Notes: a model not told the origin generated them from the letters alone. Positions 54,753-63,502 are shown, counted from the first letter of the stretch. The stretch is 64,000 nt of DNA from CAIWHR01 sp963816925 (GCA_963816925.1 CAWFMY010000001.1:186001-250000), one strand, 5' to 3'. A program made the numbers and translations.

Positions 54753-55781
54753 TCATTCGCCGCGCTTGCGGGCGGCATTGAACTCGGCGAGGCAATCCTC
54801 GATGACGCGCGCCGTCCGGGCTGCCGTCTCGCCGGTGCTCGGACACCGCCCGACGCCATTCATCTCGTCGACGATGGTCTGGATCAGCGGTTGATGGACA
54901 TAGGGCGGATCGGCCACCGGAAATTCCTCCACCGTGTCACCGCGGACAAGGCGGATCGGCACCGGTGGCCGGCCGGCAGGGAGCGACAGCGGCGGAAACG
55001 TCGAAAACGTGATGCGCCCCTCGCTGCCGACGATCTCGTTGTGCTCGTCGTCGCAGTCGGTCGTGAAGCACCATGCGCCGCTGCCGTACACGCCGGTGGA
55101 GAATCTGTAGGCAACCGTCACGATGTCTTCCGGCGGGTACGCGCCGGCCTGGTTGTCCGCGAACGCGCGGACGGTTTCGATCGGTCCGACGATGTAGTCG
55201 AGGATGTCGAGCGTGTGCCCCACGGCCTCGAAAAAGATGCCGCCGCCGGAGCGTGCCGGGTCGAGGCGCCAGCCCCAGAATGGGCCGCGCATTTGCTCGG
55301 GCGTCGGAATGCGCTGGAAGTGCCGAGTGAGCACCATCCGCACGTCGCCAATCGCGCCGCTTTGCACCAGCTCGCGAACCTTGAGGAAGCGCGGGAGGCC
55401 GCGCCGATAGTACGCGACCCAGAGCGGAACCGTCGCCGCGCGGCAAGCCGCGATCATGCCGAGGCAGTCGGCATGGTTCATCGCCATCGGCTTTTCGGTG
55501 AGCACGGGCTTGCCGGCGGCAGCGCACCGCAGCACGAAGTCGCGGTGGGATTCGGTCATCGTCGCGACGTAGACGATGTCGACATCCGGCGCGCGGATGA
55601 TCGCGTCGGCGTCGTCATGCCAGCGGGCGACGCCGTGGCGTCGCGCGAAATCCTCCGCCCGCTTCGGGTTCCGGTCGGCGACGGCGACCAGCTGCGAATT
55701 CGTGGCCCTGCGAAAGCCCGGGCCGCTCTTCGTCTCGGCGACCTCGCCGCAGCCGATCAGTCCCCAGCGGATCGTCTTCAC
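54753..55781 (-). CDS. Gfo/Idh/MocA-family dehydrogenase (paralogue of 36933)
   Basis: The intact 342-residue protein has IRWGLIGCGEVAETKSGPGF, IVYVATMTESHRDFVLRCAA, VLTEKPMAMNHADC, PARSGGGIFFEAVGHTLDIL and VADPPYVHQPLIQTIVDEMN. It aligns along its whole length with the frameshifted gene at 36933, so the two operons carry versions of one enzyme. It follows the binding-protein gene at 55797 by 15 bases. Confidence 0.87.
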   Translation of the reverse strand: MKTIRWGLIGCGEVAETKSGPGFRRATNSQLVAVADRNPKRAEDFARRHGVARWHDDADAIIRAPDVDIVYVATMTESHRDFVLRCAAAGKPVLTEKPMAMNHADCLGMIAACRAATVPLWVAYYRRGLPRFLKVRELVQSGAIGDVRMVLTRHFQRIPTPEQMRGPFWGWRLDPARSGGGIFFEAVGHTLDILDYIVGPIETVRAFADNQAGAYPPEDIVTVAYRFSTGVYGSGAWCFTTDCDDEHNEIVGSEGRITFSTFPPLSLPAGRPPVPIRLVRGDTVEEFPVADPPYVHQPLIQTIVDEMNGVGRCPSTGETAARTARVIEDCLAEFNAARKRGE

Positions 55782-55796
55782 CGCGGACGCTGCCCG

Positions 55797-56939
55797 CTAC
55801 TTCGCCGCGAACGCCGGCTTGAACGTCTGCACCACCTGCGCCTTGCCGTTGGCGACCTTGACGAAGAAGCTCTCGCGATCGAGATCGCCCTTGTTGTCGT
55901 ACTGGACGTCGAACAGGACGCCGGGATAGTCCTTGGCCGAGATCGTCGCGCCGTGAAATGCGGCAGCGAGCGCCTTGGTGTCGATCTTGCCGATCTTGTC
56001 GGTGACCGCCTTGACCGCCCACATTCCCGTGTAGCCCTTCATCGCGTTGTGATCGGGCTTGTATTTGTATTCGCTCATGAACTTCTGCACGAAGGCCTGC
56101 ACCGTCGGGTTCGGCGCATCCGCCGTCAGCCCGACGTGCGCGACCACGCCGTTCGCGGCATCGCCGGCCAGCTCGATGACCTTCTCGTTGGCGATCGTCG
56201 TTTCACCGACGATCGGCTTGTCGTAGCCCTGCTTGCGCAGTTCCCGCAGGAGCCGCGCCGATTCCTCCTCGTTGAGGTAGACGAACAGCGCATCGGCGTT
56301 CGATTGCTTCGCCTTCAGGACCGGGCCCGAAAAATCGAGCTGCCCCTGGTCGGTCGAGATGTCGGCGACGACGTCGATGCCCAGCTTCTTCAGTTCGGGC
56401 ACGATGATGTCGCGGCCGCCCTTGCCGAAGTCGTTGTTGACGAAGACAACCGCGACCGACTTCGCCTTGACCGTGTCCTTGAGGTAGGTCGCGACCTTGG
56501 GCATGGCCGCCGCCTGCGTGAACGAGCAGCGGAAGACATACGGATTGCCTTGCTGCGTGATCGACGCGGCTTCGCCGGCGACGACATTGGTCACCTCGGC
56601 CCGCCGCGTCTCGCCCATGCTCACGATGATCGAGCCGGAGAACACCGGTCCCATCACCACGTAGACGCCCTGGTCGACGGCCTTGGCCGCGAGCGCCTTG
56701 GCGATGCTCGGGTTGGTCTGGGTATCGGACGACGTGTACTCGATCTTGCGCCCCGCGAGGCCGCCGGCCGCGTTGATCTCCTTGATCGCCAGCTTGACGC
56801 CGTTGTCGAAATTGGTCCCGACCGACGCGCCCGCTCCGGACAACTCCACGAGCCCGGCGATCGGGACGGTTTGCGCCTGCGCCAGCACGGGCGCCGTCGC
56901 CAGCGCCAGCGCAACGATGATCGAACGAAACGAAGCCAT
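55797..56939 (-). CDS. LIV-type periplasmic substrate-binding protein, first of the operon under promoter C
   Basis: The 380-residue protein has a signal peptide (SIIVALALATAPVLAQAQ) and the LivK-type fold: AGLVELSGAGASVGTNFDNG, EINAAGGLAGRKIEYTSSD, VVMGPVFSGSIIVSMGETRR and VVFVNNDFGKGGRDIIVPEL. GGAGGAT lies before the ATG. It is a close relative of the neighbour at 57121, but no permease follows it. It probably delivers a related ligand to the LIV system at 59-62.5 kb. Confidence 0.9.
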   Translation of the reverse strand: MASFRSIIVALALATAPVLAQAQTVPIAGLVELSGAGASVGTNFDNGVKLAIKEINAAGGLAGRKIEYTSSDTQTNPSIAKALAAKAVDQGVYVVMGPVFSGSIIVSMGETRRAEVTNVVAGEAASITQQGNPYVFRCSFTQAAAMPKVATYLKDTVKAKSVAVVFVNNDFGKGGRDIIVPELKKLGIDVVADISTDQGQLDFSGPVLKAKQSNADALFVYLNEEESARLLRELRKQGYDKPIVGETTIANEKVIELAGDAANGVVAHVGLTADAPNPTVQAFVQKFMSEYKYKPDHNAMKGYTGMWAVKAVTDKIGKIDTKALAAAFHGATISAKDYPGVLFDVQYDNKGDLDRESFFVKVANGKAQVVQTFKPAFAAK

Positions 56940-57004
56940 CGTGAATCCTCCAGTGTTCTTGCGCCGGCCCGCGGGCCGGTCGAGCGTGCTATTTCGCAAG
57001 CCCG

Positions 57005-57075
57005 ACGATAGAGCGCTCGCCAGGCATTGTCCATGCAATGTGGGCAATGTTGGCCATTGCAAATCGCAATAATGG
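57005..57075 (-). promoter_or_regulatory. LysR-type promoter/operator C between two binding-protein genes
   Basis: Read leftwards, -35 TGGACA (complement of 57028-57033), a 17-base spacer and -10 TATCGT (complement of 57005-57010). Upstream are GCAATG at 57035 and 57044, CATTGC at 57055-57060 and GCAATA at 57066; GCAATG-N5-CATTGC and ATTGC-N5-GCAAT are both intact. Base-for-base alignment with sites A and B is close. The -10 lies about 65 bases before the start at 56939, so the operon from 56939 to 51458 has its own promoter. Confidence 0.75.
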
Positions 57076-57120
57076 GCCGGCGCCCGCGCGGGCCGGCCTT
57101 CCGGTCATGGAGCGCGCGGA

Positions 57121-58266
57121 TCAGAACGGCGACAGCGGCGGCAGCGTCGACAGCACCTGTTGCTTGCCGCCCTTGACTTCGACGATGTAGCTGACGCGGT
57201 CGGGATCGCCGTTCTTGTCGTACTTCACGTCGACCAGCAGCCCGGGGGTGTCCTTCACGTACAGCGGCATGCCGCGGATTGCCGCCGCGAACGCCTTGGC
57301 GTCGACCTTGCCGATCTTCTCGCTCACGGCCTTGATGATGTACGGGACCATGTAGCCCTGGATCCCGTTGTGGTCCGACTTGATCTTGAATTCCTTCGTG
57401 TACTTCTCGTCGAATGCCTTCATCGCCGCCGTCGGCGCGTCGACCGTCAGCGGCACGTGTCCCTGGATGCCGTTGGCCGCCTCGCCCGCGAGCTCGATCG
57501 CCTTCTGGCTCACGAGCGTCGTGTCGCCGACGATCGGCTTGGCAAAGCCCTGTTTGCGCAGCTCGCGCACGAGCCGTGCCGACTCTTCCTCGTTGGTGTA
57601 GGCAAAGAGGACGTCGCTCCCCGCCTGCTTTGCTTTCAGCACCGGCGCCGAGAAGTCGACCTGGCCCTGGTCCGTCGACACGTCGGCGCCGACCTTGAGG
57701 CCCAGCGCCTGCGCCGCCTTGACGAACTCGTCGTGCCCGCCCTTGCCGAAGTCCGTGTTGATCCAGATGATGTCGACCGAATTCGCCTTCAGCGTCTCCT
57801 TGATGTAGCGCGCGACCTTCGGCATGGTCACGGTCTGGGTCGAATTCGTGCGGATCACGTAGGGATTGCCCTGCTGCGTGATCGATGCCGCCGCCGCGCC
57901 CGTGAAGTTCGGGATTTCCGCTTTCCGGGTCTCGCCCATGCTGACGACCATCGCGCCGGAAAGCGTGGGGCCGATGACGGCGAACGCCCCCATGTCCACC
58001 GCCTTTTGCGCCAGCGCCTTGGCGACGCCGGCATTGCTCTGGTTGTCGAGCGTGGTCACTTCGAACTTGCGGCCAAGGACGCCACCGGCGGCGTTGATCT
58101 CGCGCACCGCGAGGTCGACGCCATTGCGATAGTTCGTTCCGGCCGATGCAATCGCGCCCGAAAGCTCGAGCACGTTGACGAGCTGGATAGGCGCGTTCTG
58201 GGCACCGGCGAGCGCCGGCACCGCGGCGGCCGCGAGCGTTGCGAGAAGTCGGGTGCAGCGATTCAT
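57121..58266 (-). CDS. LIV-type periplasmic substrate-binding protein, system 2
   Basis: The 381-residue protein has a signal peptide (LLATLAAAAVPALAGAQ), then VNVLELSGAIASAGTNYRNG, EINAAGGVLGRKFEVTTLD, VIGPTLSGAMVVSMGETRKA and IIWINTDFGKGGHDEFVKAA. It resembles its neighbour at 55797 throughout (for example TDQGQxDFSxPVLKAKQ and NEEESARLxRELRKQG). It is the last gene of the leftward LIV system 2 operon, 56 bases after aroD. A ligand cannot be read from it. Confidence 0.9.
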   Translation of the reverse strand: MNRCTRLLATLAAAAVPALAGAQNAPIQLVNVLELSGAIASAGTNYRNGVDLAVREINAAGGVLGRKFEVTTLDNQSNAGVAKALAQKAVDMGAFAVIGPTLSGAMVVSMGETRKAEIPNFTGAAAASITQQGNPYVIRTNSTQTVTMPKVARYIKETLKANSVDIIWINTDFGKGGHDEFVKAAQALGLKVGADVSTDQGQVDFSAPVLKAKQAGSDVLFAYTNEEESARLVRELRKQGFAKPIVGDTTLVSQKAIELAGEAANGIQGHVPLTVDAPTAAMKAFDEKYTKEFKIKSDHNGIQGYMVPYIIKAVSEKIGKVDAKAFAAAIRGMPLYVKDTPGLLVDVKYDKNGDPDRVSYIVEVKGGKQQVLSTLPPLSPF

Positions 58267-58322
58267 GATTGCGTTCCTTTGGAGTTCGAGGGTTGGACGA
58301 CGGCGAGTCGAGGCGCCGGGAG

Positions 58323-59120
58323 TCAGGGATTCGGCGTGCCGCGGGCGCGCCGGATGACGTCGTAGACAGCGTTGAGATCGGCAATGGGGATCTGCCCGGG
58401 CGCCGAGCTGCCTTCGCCGACGGCGAAGCTCAGCGACGAGCCGAACACGCCGCCGATCATCCGCGTCACCGAGCCCAGCGGCCCCATCGACATGCTGATC
58501 AGCGGAATGCGCGCTTTCGCGTCGGCCGTCGCCGTGGCGGCGAGCAGCGTCAGGACGTCGGCACGGTCGCGCGGCATGACCGCGACCTTCGCCACATCCG
58601 CGCCGAGGCGCTCGGCCTCGAGAAAGCGTTGCACGAGGAATTCCTGGCCGGGCGTGTAACCGAAGTTGTGATACGACAGGATCAGCTTCGCGCCGCGCGC
58701 GCGCGTGCTCTCGCGCACTTCGCGGACATGCCCGGGATCGTTGCCCATTTCGAAATCGATGAAGTCGACGAGGCCGCTCGCGCCGACGGCGTCGTAGAGC
58801 TTCACCACGCCCTCGTCGCCGATTGCGATCTTCTCTCCACCCTCCTTCACCGAGCGCCGCGTGAAAATGATCGGCATGTCGCCCGCGGCCTTGCGCAGCA
58901 CCGCCGCGACGTCGACGACCGCCTTCGCGTCGGCGATGGCCTCGAAGTAATCGACCCGCCACTCGATGACATCGGGCTTCTTGGCGACGACATTGGCCGC
59001 TTCCGCGGTCAGGCGCTCGCGCGTGCGCCCGACGAGCGGCGAGCAGATGAGCGGCGTGGGCCCGCCGAGCTTGCGGCCGCGGATGTCGATGATCTTGGTC
59101 TCGCTCACGCTCTGCTCCAT
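58323..59120 (-). CDS. aroD: Type I 3-dehydroquinate dehydratase
   Basis: The 265-residue class I enzyme has IEWRVDYFEAI, IIFTRRSVKEGGE, catalytic histidine in LILSYHNFGYTP and Schiff-base lysine in ADVAKVAVMPRDRADV, followed by MSMGPLGSVTRMIGGVFGSS. It dehydrates 3-dehydroquinate to 3-dehydroshikimate by a covalent mechanism unlike type II. Its place between livF and a binding-protein gene implies a catabolic, substrate-linked role, as in quinate use. The start may be ATG 59120 or a GTG five codons in. Confidence 0.93.
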   Translation of the reverse strand: MEQSVSETKIIDIRGRKLGGPTPLICSPLVGRTRERLTAEAANVVAKKPDVIEWRVDYFEAIADAKAVVDVAAVLRKAAGDMPIIFTRRSVKEGGEKIAIGDEGVVKLYDAVGASGLVDFIDFEMGNDPGHVREVRESTRARGAKLILSYHNFGYTPGQEFLVQRFLEAERLGADVAKVAVMPRDRADVLTLLAATATADAKARIPLISMSMGPLGSVTRMIGGVFGSSLSFAVGEGSSAPGQIPIADLNAVYDVIRRARGTPNP

Positions 59121-59150
59121 TTTGCCTGTGGGTTACGCATCGCTGTTGCC

Positions 59151-59906
59151 TCACGCGGCCGGCGCCGCGGCGGCGCTTCCATGCTGGGCGGCGCCGCCCA
59201 GGAAGAGGCGGTTGAGGTTCGGGTCGCCGAGAAGCTCGGACGCGGGACGATCGAGTGCAAGGCGCCCCATCTCCAGCACCAGCGCGCGGTTCGCGTACTT
59301 GAGCGCGGTGCGCACGTTCTGTTCGACCATCAGCACCGTCGTTCCCGCATCGGCCAGCTGGCGCAACAGGCCCATCACCTCCTGCACGAGCTTCGGCGAG
59401 AGCCCGATCGACGGCTCGTCGATCAGCAGCACCCGCGGGCGGAGCAGCAGCGCCCGGCTGATCTCGAGCTGCTTCTGCTCGCCGCCGGACATCGTGGAGG
59501 CCTGGTTGTCGATGCGCTCGCGGATTCGCGGAAAGCGCTGCAGCGCCTCGTCGATGCGGCCCGGGAGCTCGGACCGCGGCAACGTGATGCCGCCGAGCTC
59601 GAGGTTGTGTCGCACCGAGAGCGAGCCGAACAAGTTGCGTCCCTGGGGCACGAAGGCGATGCCTTGGGCGAGCAGGTCCCGCGGGCCCTTGCCGTTGATG
59701 ACCTTGCCCTCGAAACGCACTTCGCCGGAACGCGGCACGAGCATGCCGAACAGCGTCTTCAGCACCGTCGACTTTCCCGCGCCGTTGGGGCCGATCAGCA
59801 GGGTGATCTCGCCTTTGCGCGCGTCGAGCGTCGTCTCGTTCAGGATGGTGAGGCTGGGCGAGTACCCGGCGACGACCTTGTCGAATTCGATGATCTTTTC
59901 GGTCAT
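59151..59906 (-). CDS. livF: LIV-type ABC transporter ATP-binding protein LivF, system 2
   Basis: The 251-residue ATPase has Walker A LIGPNGAGKSTVLKTLFGML, the signature STMSGGEQKQLEISRAL, Walker B VLLIDEPSIGLSP and the usual LivF switch glutamine in VLMVEQNVRTAL. It lies 13 bases after livG. The C-terminal tail is Ala-rich. It serves the permease pair LivH/LivM of system 2. Confidence 0.93.
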   Translation of the reverse strand: MTEKIIEFDKVVAGYSPSLTILNETTLDARKGEITLLIGPNGAGKSTVLKTLFGMLVPRSGEVRFEGKVINGKGPRDLLAQGIAFVPQGRNLFGSLSVRHNLELGGITLPRSELPGRIDEALQRFPRIRERIDNQASTMSGGEQKQLEISRALLLRPRVLLIDEPSIGLSPKLVQEVMGLLRQLADAGTTVLMVEQNVRTALKYANRALVLEMGRLALDRPASELLGDPNLNRLFLGGAAQHGSAAAAPAA

Positions 59907-59919
59907 TGCGCAATCTCGC

Positions 59920-60672
59920 CTAGTTGCCCAGATAGGCTTCGAGCACCTGCCGGTTCGCCTGCACTTCCTGCGGCGGACCTTCGGCCAGCACCTTGCCCTC
60001 GACCATGCAGATCACGTGCGGGCAGAGCCGCATGATGAAGTCCATGTTGTGCTCGATCACGACAAAGCTGCCGCCCTGCGACTTGTTGAGCTCGACCAGG
60101 AGCTCGCGCAACTGGTCGACGAGGCTCGGGTTGACGCCCGCGCAGGGCTCGTCGAGGAGCACGAGACGCGGCGCCGGCATGAATGCCATCGCGATGTCGA
60201 TCAGCTTCTGCTGGCCGTAGGACAGCGTCCCCGCGTACAGGCTGGCGACGTGCTTCAGGCGAAAGAGCTCGATCATCTGGTCGGCGTGCTCGCCCAGGCC
60301 GGCGTCGGGCTTTGCGAACATGCGGCCGGGCAGCGTGCCCTTGAATTCCTGCGCCGCGACGATCAGGTTGTCGCGCACGGACAGCTTGCCGAACACCTGC
60401 AGCGTCTGGAACGTCCGGCCGACGCCGCGCCGCGACAATTCGAGCGGCGACATCCCGGTGATGTCCTCGCCGCAGAATTCGACGTGCCCCGCGGTCGGGC
60501 TGATCTGCCCGAGAATGCTGTTGAACAGCGTCGTCTTGCCGGAGCCGTTCGGGCCGATGACGCCGACGATCTCGCCGGGACCGACCTTCAGCGAAACGCC
60601 GTCGACCGCCCTGATCGCGCCGTACGACTTGCGGACATCACGCACCTCGAGGAACGGCGCGAGGGCGCTCAC
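59920..60672 (-). CDS. livG: LIV-type ABC transporter ATP-binding protein LivG, system 2
   Basis: The 250-residue ATPase starts at a GTG overlapping the livM stop (GTGA). It has YGAIRAVDGVSLKVGPGEI, Walker A VIGPNGSGKTTLFNSILG, signature GTLSYGQQKLIDIAMAF, Walker B LVLLDEPCAGVNP and the switch His in FVVIEHNMDFIM. The signature LSYGQ replaces LSGGQ, a variant seen in LivG proteins. It forms the second ATPase of system 2. Confidence 0.93.
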   Translation of the reverse strand: MSALAPFLEVRDVRKSYGAIRAVDGVSLKVGPGEIVGVIGPNGSGKTTLFNSILGQISPTAGHVEFCGEDITGMSPLELSRRGVGRTFQTLQVFGKLSVRDNLIVAAQEFKGTLPGRMFAKPDAGLGEHADQMIELFRLKHVASLYAGTLSYGQQKLIDIAMAFMPAPRLVLLDEPCAGVNPSLVDQLRELLVELNKSQGGSFVVIEHNMDFIMRLCPHVICMVEGKVLAEGPPQEVQANRQVLEAYLGN

Positions 60673-61632
60673 TTTGCCGCCTTCGCGCGCTTGAAGCGGT
60701 CCGGTATCGACATGATTCCCTCCGGCAGCCAGATCATCAACGCGACGATCGCGACGCCGAAGAACACCAGATACCACTTTTGCATGAACTTGAGCCATTC
60801 CACGTTGCTGGAACGCAGCACCTCGGGCAGCAGGATGATGATGACCGTGCCGATCACCGGGCCGAAGAAGCGGCCCGAGCCGCCGACGATGACGGCCAGC
60901 AGCATCATCAGCGACGTCGAAAAATGGAACGGGCCGGGCTCGATGAACTCGACCAGCGACGCGAAGTAGACGCCGCCGATGCCGGCGCAGGCGGCGCCGA
61001 TCGCGAACGCGAGCAGCGTGTAGGCCGTGATGTTGACGCCGAGGCTTTCGGCGCGTATCGGGTTGTCGCGCAGCGCGGCAAAGGCGCGCCCCCAGGGGGA
61101 GCGCAACAGCCACCACAGGAACGACGCCAGCAGGATGAGCGACACCAGCGTGAAATAGAAATAGGCCTTTTCCGTTTCGAACGCGTAGCCCAGAAGCGAC
61201 GGGCGAGGAATGCCCGAGATGCCGAACGTGCCGCCGGTGATCTTCTCCTCGTTGCGCATGCCGAGATAGACGAGCACGTTGAACCCGAGCGTGGCGAACG
61301 CGAGGTAGTGGTGCTGGACGCGCAGCGCCGGGAAGCCGAGCGCCAGCCCGATGACGAAACAGGCCACCCCCGCGATCGGGAGCACCAGCAGGAACGGAAT
61401 GCCGGCCTTGAGCGCGATCGCCGCGATGTAGGCGCCGATGCCGAAGAACGCCGCCTGCCCCAGCGACATCTGGCCGGCGTAGCCGACGGTCAGGTTGAGG
61501 CCGAAGGTCGCCATCAGGTAAACGCAGAAAAGCGACAGCAGATAGATCTCGCTGCGCTTCAGCGACCACGCGGCGATCGCGACCGCGACGATGCCCGCGA
61601 CGAGCAGCCCGAGCTTGACCGGAGGACTTCAT
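60669..61632 (-). CDS. livM: LIV-type ABC transporter permease LivM, system 2 (N-terminal frameshift)
   Basis: The main frame has GYAGQMSLGQAAFFGIGAYI, LRVQHHYLAFATLGFNVLVY, RSPWGRAFAALRDNPIRAES and the loop VIVGGSGRFFGPVIGTVI, a LivM permease. Upstream of its first in-frame ATG (61514), conserved-looking sequence continues (VKLGLLVAGIVAVAIAAWSL). It can be joined to the ATG at 61632 only by a one-base slip near 61615. That ATG overlaps the livH stop (ATGA) and is the likely true start. Restored length is about 321 residues. Confidence 0.88.
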
Positions 61633-62504
61633 ACCTTCCGCTCCTCGGGCTTGCCGAGCAGGCCTTCCGGCTTGAACAGGATCACGCACAGAAACAACAC
61701 CAGCGCGACGCCTTCCTTGTACGCCGGCGAGATGTAGAAGCCCACGAGATTCTCGAGGACGCCGATCAGCAGGCCGCCCAGCAGCGCGCCGCGCGTCTGG
61801 TTGAAGCCGCCGATGATCGCCGCGAAGAACGCCTTCTGCCCGATCGAGTCGCCCATGTCGAACTTCGCGAGGTACGTCGGCGTCATCAGCAGCGCCGCCA
61901 CCGTCGCGAGCACTGCGTTGGTGAGGAACACGTAGAGCACCATCCGCTGCACGTTGATCCCGAGCACTCTTGCCGCTTCGGTGTTTTGCGCGACCGCTTG
62001 CATTGCGCGGCCGGTGACAGTCTTGTTGAGGAACGCCTGCAGGCCGACCACGATGGCGCCGGCGACGATCAGCGTCCCGACATCGGCGTAGGACACATTG
62101 AGCCCCGCCAGATCCCATTGCCCGGCCGGGAATGTGCTCGGGAAAGGGTGCGCTTCCGCGCTGTAGCCGGCGCGCACGATCGACTTGACCGCGATCGACA
62201 GGCCGAGCGTCGCAATGACGAGCGGGATGACGCCATGCTTGATGAGCGGGTCGACGATTCCGCGCTTGAAGCCGTAGCCCAGCACCAGCATCGCCACCGC
62301 GCACGTGAGCAGGAACGCGAGCCACAGCGGCGCGCCGCCGGCGATGAAGAACAGGATGCCGAAGGCCGGAAGCATCACGAACTCGCCTTGCGCGAAGTTG
62401 ATGACGCCCGCTGCCTGCCAGAGCAGCGTGAACCCGAGCGCCGCGAGCGCGTAGATCGCGCCCGTCGCGCAACCCGATACGATCAGCTGCAGGAGGTCGG
62501 CCAT
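61629..62504 (-). CDS. livH: LIV-type ABC transporter permease LivH, system 2
   Basis: The 291-residue permease starts MADLLQLIVSGCATGAIYAL and has the LivH signature LLWQAAGVINFAQGEFVMLP, then IATLGLSIAVKSIVRAGYS, VAQNTEAARVLGINVQRM and the loop AAIIGGFNQTRGALLGGLLI. The C-terminus (FKPEGLLGKPEERKV) overlaps the livM start. It is the first gene of the system 2 transporter block; a 147-base gap with a hairpin separates it from aroE. Confidence 0.92.
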   Translation of the reverse strand: MADLLQLIVSGCATGAIYALAALGFTLLWQAAGVINFAQGEFVMLPAFGILFFIAGGAPLWLAFLLTCAVAMLVLGYGFKRGIVDPLIKHGVIPLVIATLGLSIAVKSIVRAGYSAEAHPFPSTFPAGQWDLAGLNVSYADVGTLIVAGAIVVGLQAFLNKTVTGRAMQAVAQNTEAARVLGINVQRMVLYVFLTNAVLATVAALLMTPTYLAKFDMGDSIGQKAFFAAIIGGFNQTRGALLGGLLIGVLENLVGFYISPAYKEGVALVLFLCVILFKPEGLLGKPEERKV

Positions 62505-62545
62505 CGCGGAACCTCGGCGTTGAACGTCTTCATCGGCCCGGAAGC

Positions 62546-62566
62546 CGCGAAGCGATCCGCTTCGCG
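62546..62566. terminator. Hairpin between aroE and livH
   Basis: CGCGAAGCG and CGCTTCGCG form a perfect 9-bp stem with a 3-base ATC loop in the 147-base gap. There is no T-run in either direction. It could attenuate read-through from aroE into the transporter genes, act as an RNA 3'-end stabiliser, or be a protein-binding palindrome. Confidence 0.35.
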
Positions 62567-62651
62567 CAGGCTGGCCACAGCACAGCGAAGGATTCACTGA
62601 TTTCCCCATCGGTCATGCCGAAGCTATCGAAAACTGCGCGCATGGCGATCA

Positions 62652-63473
62652 TCATGCGAGCGGGACCGAAAGTCCATCGATCAGCGGTTTCGTTTCGGGA
62701 CGCACGCCGCGCCACCAGGCAAAGCCCTCCGCGGCCTGCTCGACGAGCATGCCGATGCCGTCGGCCACGCGTCCCGCAAACGCGTCCCGCGCGAGGCGCA
62801 GAAACGGCGTCAGGCCCTTGCCGTAGACGAGATCGTAGGCGAGGCAACCCTGCGCGAAAGCGGTGCGGGAAACCGGCGGCAGCTCGCCGCGGAGGCTCGC
62901 CGACGTCGCATTGACCACGATGTCGAACGGCTGGTCGCCCAGGTCGGCATATCCGCCGGTGCCGAGGTTGCCGAATGTCCAGAACTGCGCGCCGAGCGCC
63001 GTTGCCTTGGCCACCGTGCGGTTCGCCACGAACAGCACCTCCGGGCGTTGCTCGAGAAACGGCAGCAGTGCGCCGCGCGCGGCGCCGCCGGCACCCAGCA
63101 GCAGGATGCGCTTGCCCGCAATCGGACATGCCAGGTTGCGCTGGATGTCGTTGACGAGACCGACGCCGTCGAAATTCTCGGCCTGCACGCGCTCGCCGTC
63201 GAACTTCAGCGCATTCACCGCGCCTGCGAGACGCGCACGCTCCGACAGATCCGTCGCGAGCGCGAACGCCTCCAGCTTGAACGGCGTCGTCACGTTCGCC
63301 CCGCGCCCGCCGTGGGCTCGAAACTCTGCAATTGCCGCGGCGAAGCCGTCGACCGGGGCCTCGATCGCCTCGTAGGTGAGGTCCTGCCCGGTCGCGCGGG
63401 CGAACGTCCCGTGGATCAGCGGCGACTTCGAGTGGCTGACGGGATTGCCGAAGACGGCGTAGCGGTCGGTCAT
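62652..63473 (-). CDS. aroE: Shikimate dehydrogenase, canonical AroE
   Basis: The 273-residue enzyme has the full AroE pattern: YAVFGNPVSHSKSPLIHGTF (SxS shikimate-binding motif), GGRGANVTTPFKLEAFAL with catalytic Lys, NFDGVGLVNDI with Asp, LLGAGGAARGALLPFLEQ, VANRTVAKATALG and YDLVYGKGLTPFLRLAR. It reduces 3-dehydroshikimate to shikimate with NADPH, or runs in reverse in catabolism. It is the best match in the window to the biosynthetic enzyme. It lies 29 bases after the partial gene at 63503. Confidence 0.95.
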   Translation of the reverse strand: MTDRYAVFGNPVSHSKSPLIHGTFARATGQDLTYEAIEAPVDGFAAAIAEFRAHGGRGANVTTPFKLEAFALATDLSERARLAGAVNALKFDGERVQAENFDGVGLVNDIQRNLACPIAGKRILLLGAGGAARGALLPFLEQRPEVLFVANRTVAKATALGAQFWTFGNLGTGGYADLGDQPFDIVVNATSASLRGELPPVSRTAFAQGCLAYDLVYGKGLTPFLRLARDAFAGRVADGIGMLVEQAAEGFAWWRGVRPETKPLIDGLSVPLA

Positions 63474-63502
63474 TGCGGATTCGCGGTCGCCGGGGCGGCC
63501 GC

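Noticed and set aside
59905..59914. Palindrome ATTGCGCAAT at the livF start of system 2, similar to the LysR half-sites
   Set aside because: It lacks the 5-base spacer, the linked promoter and the half-site array, and it covers the start codon inside an operon.
62530..62656. A leftward frame of about 41 residues (starting MMIAMRAVFDSFG) between aroE and livH
   Set aside because: No Shine-Dalgarno, overlap with the aroE stop, and it runs through the perfect hairpin at 62546; no family recognised.
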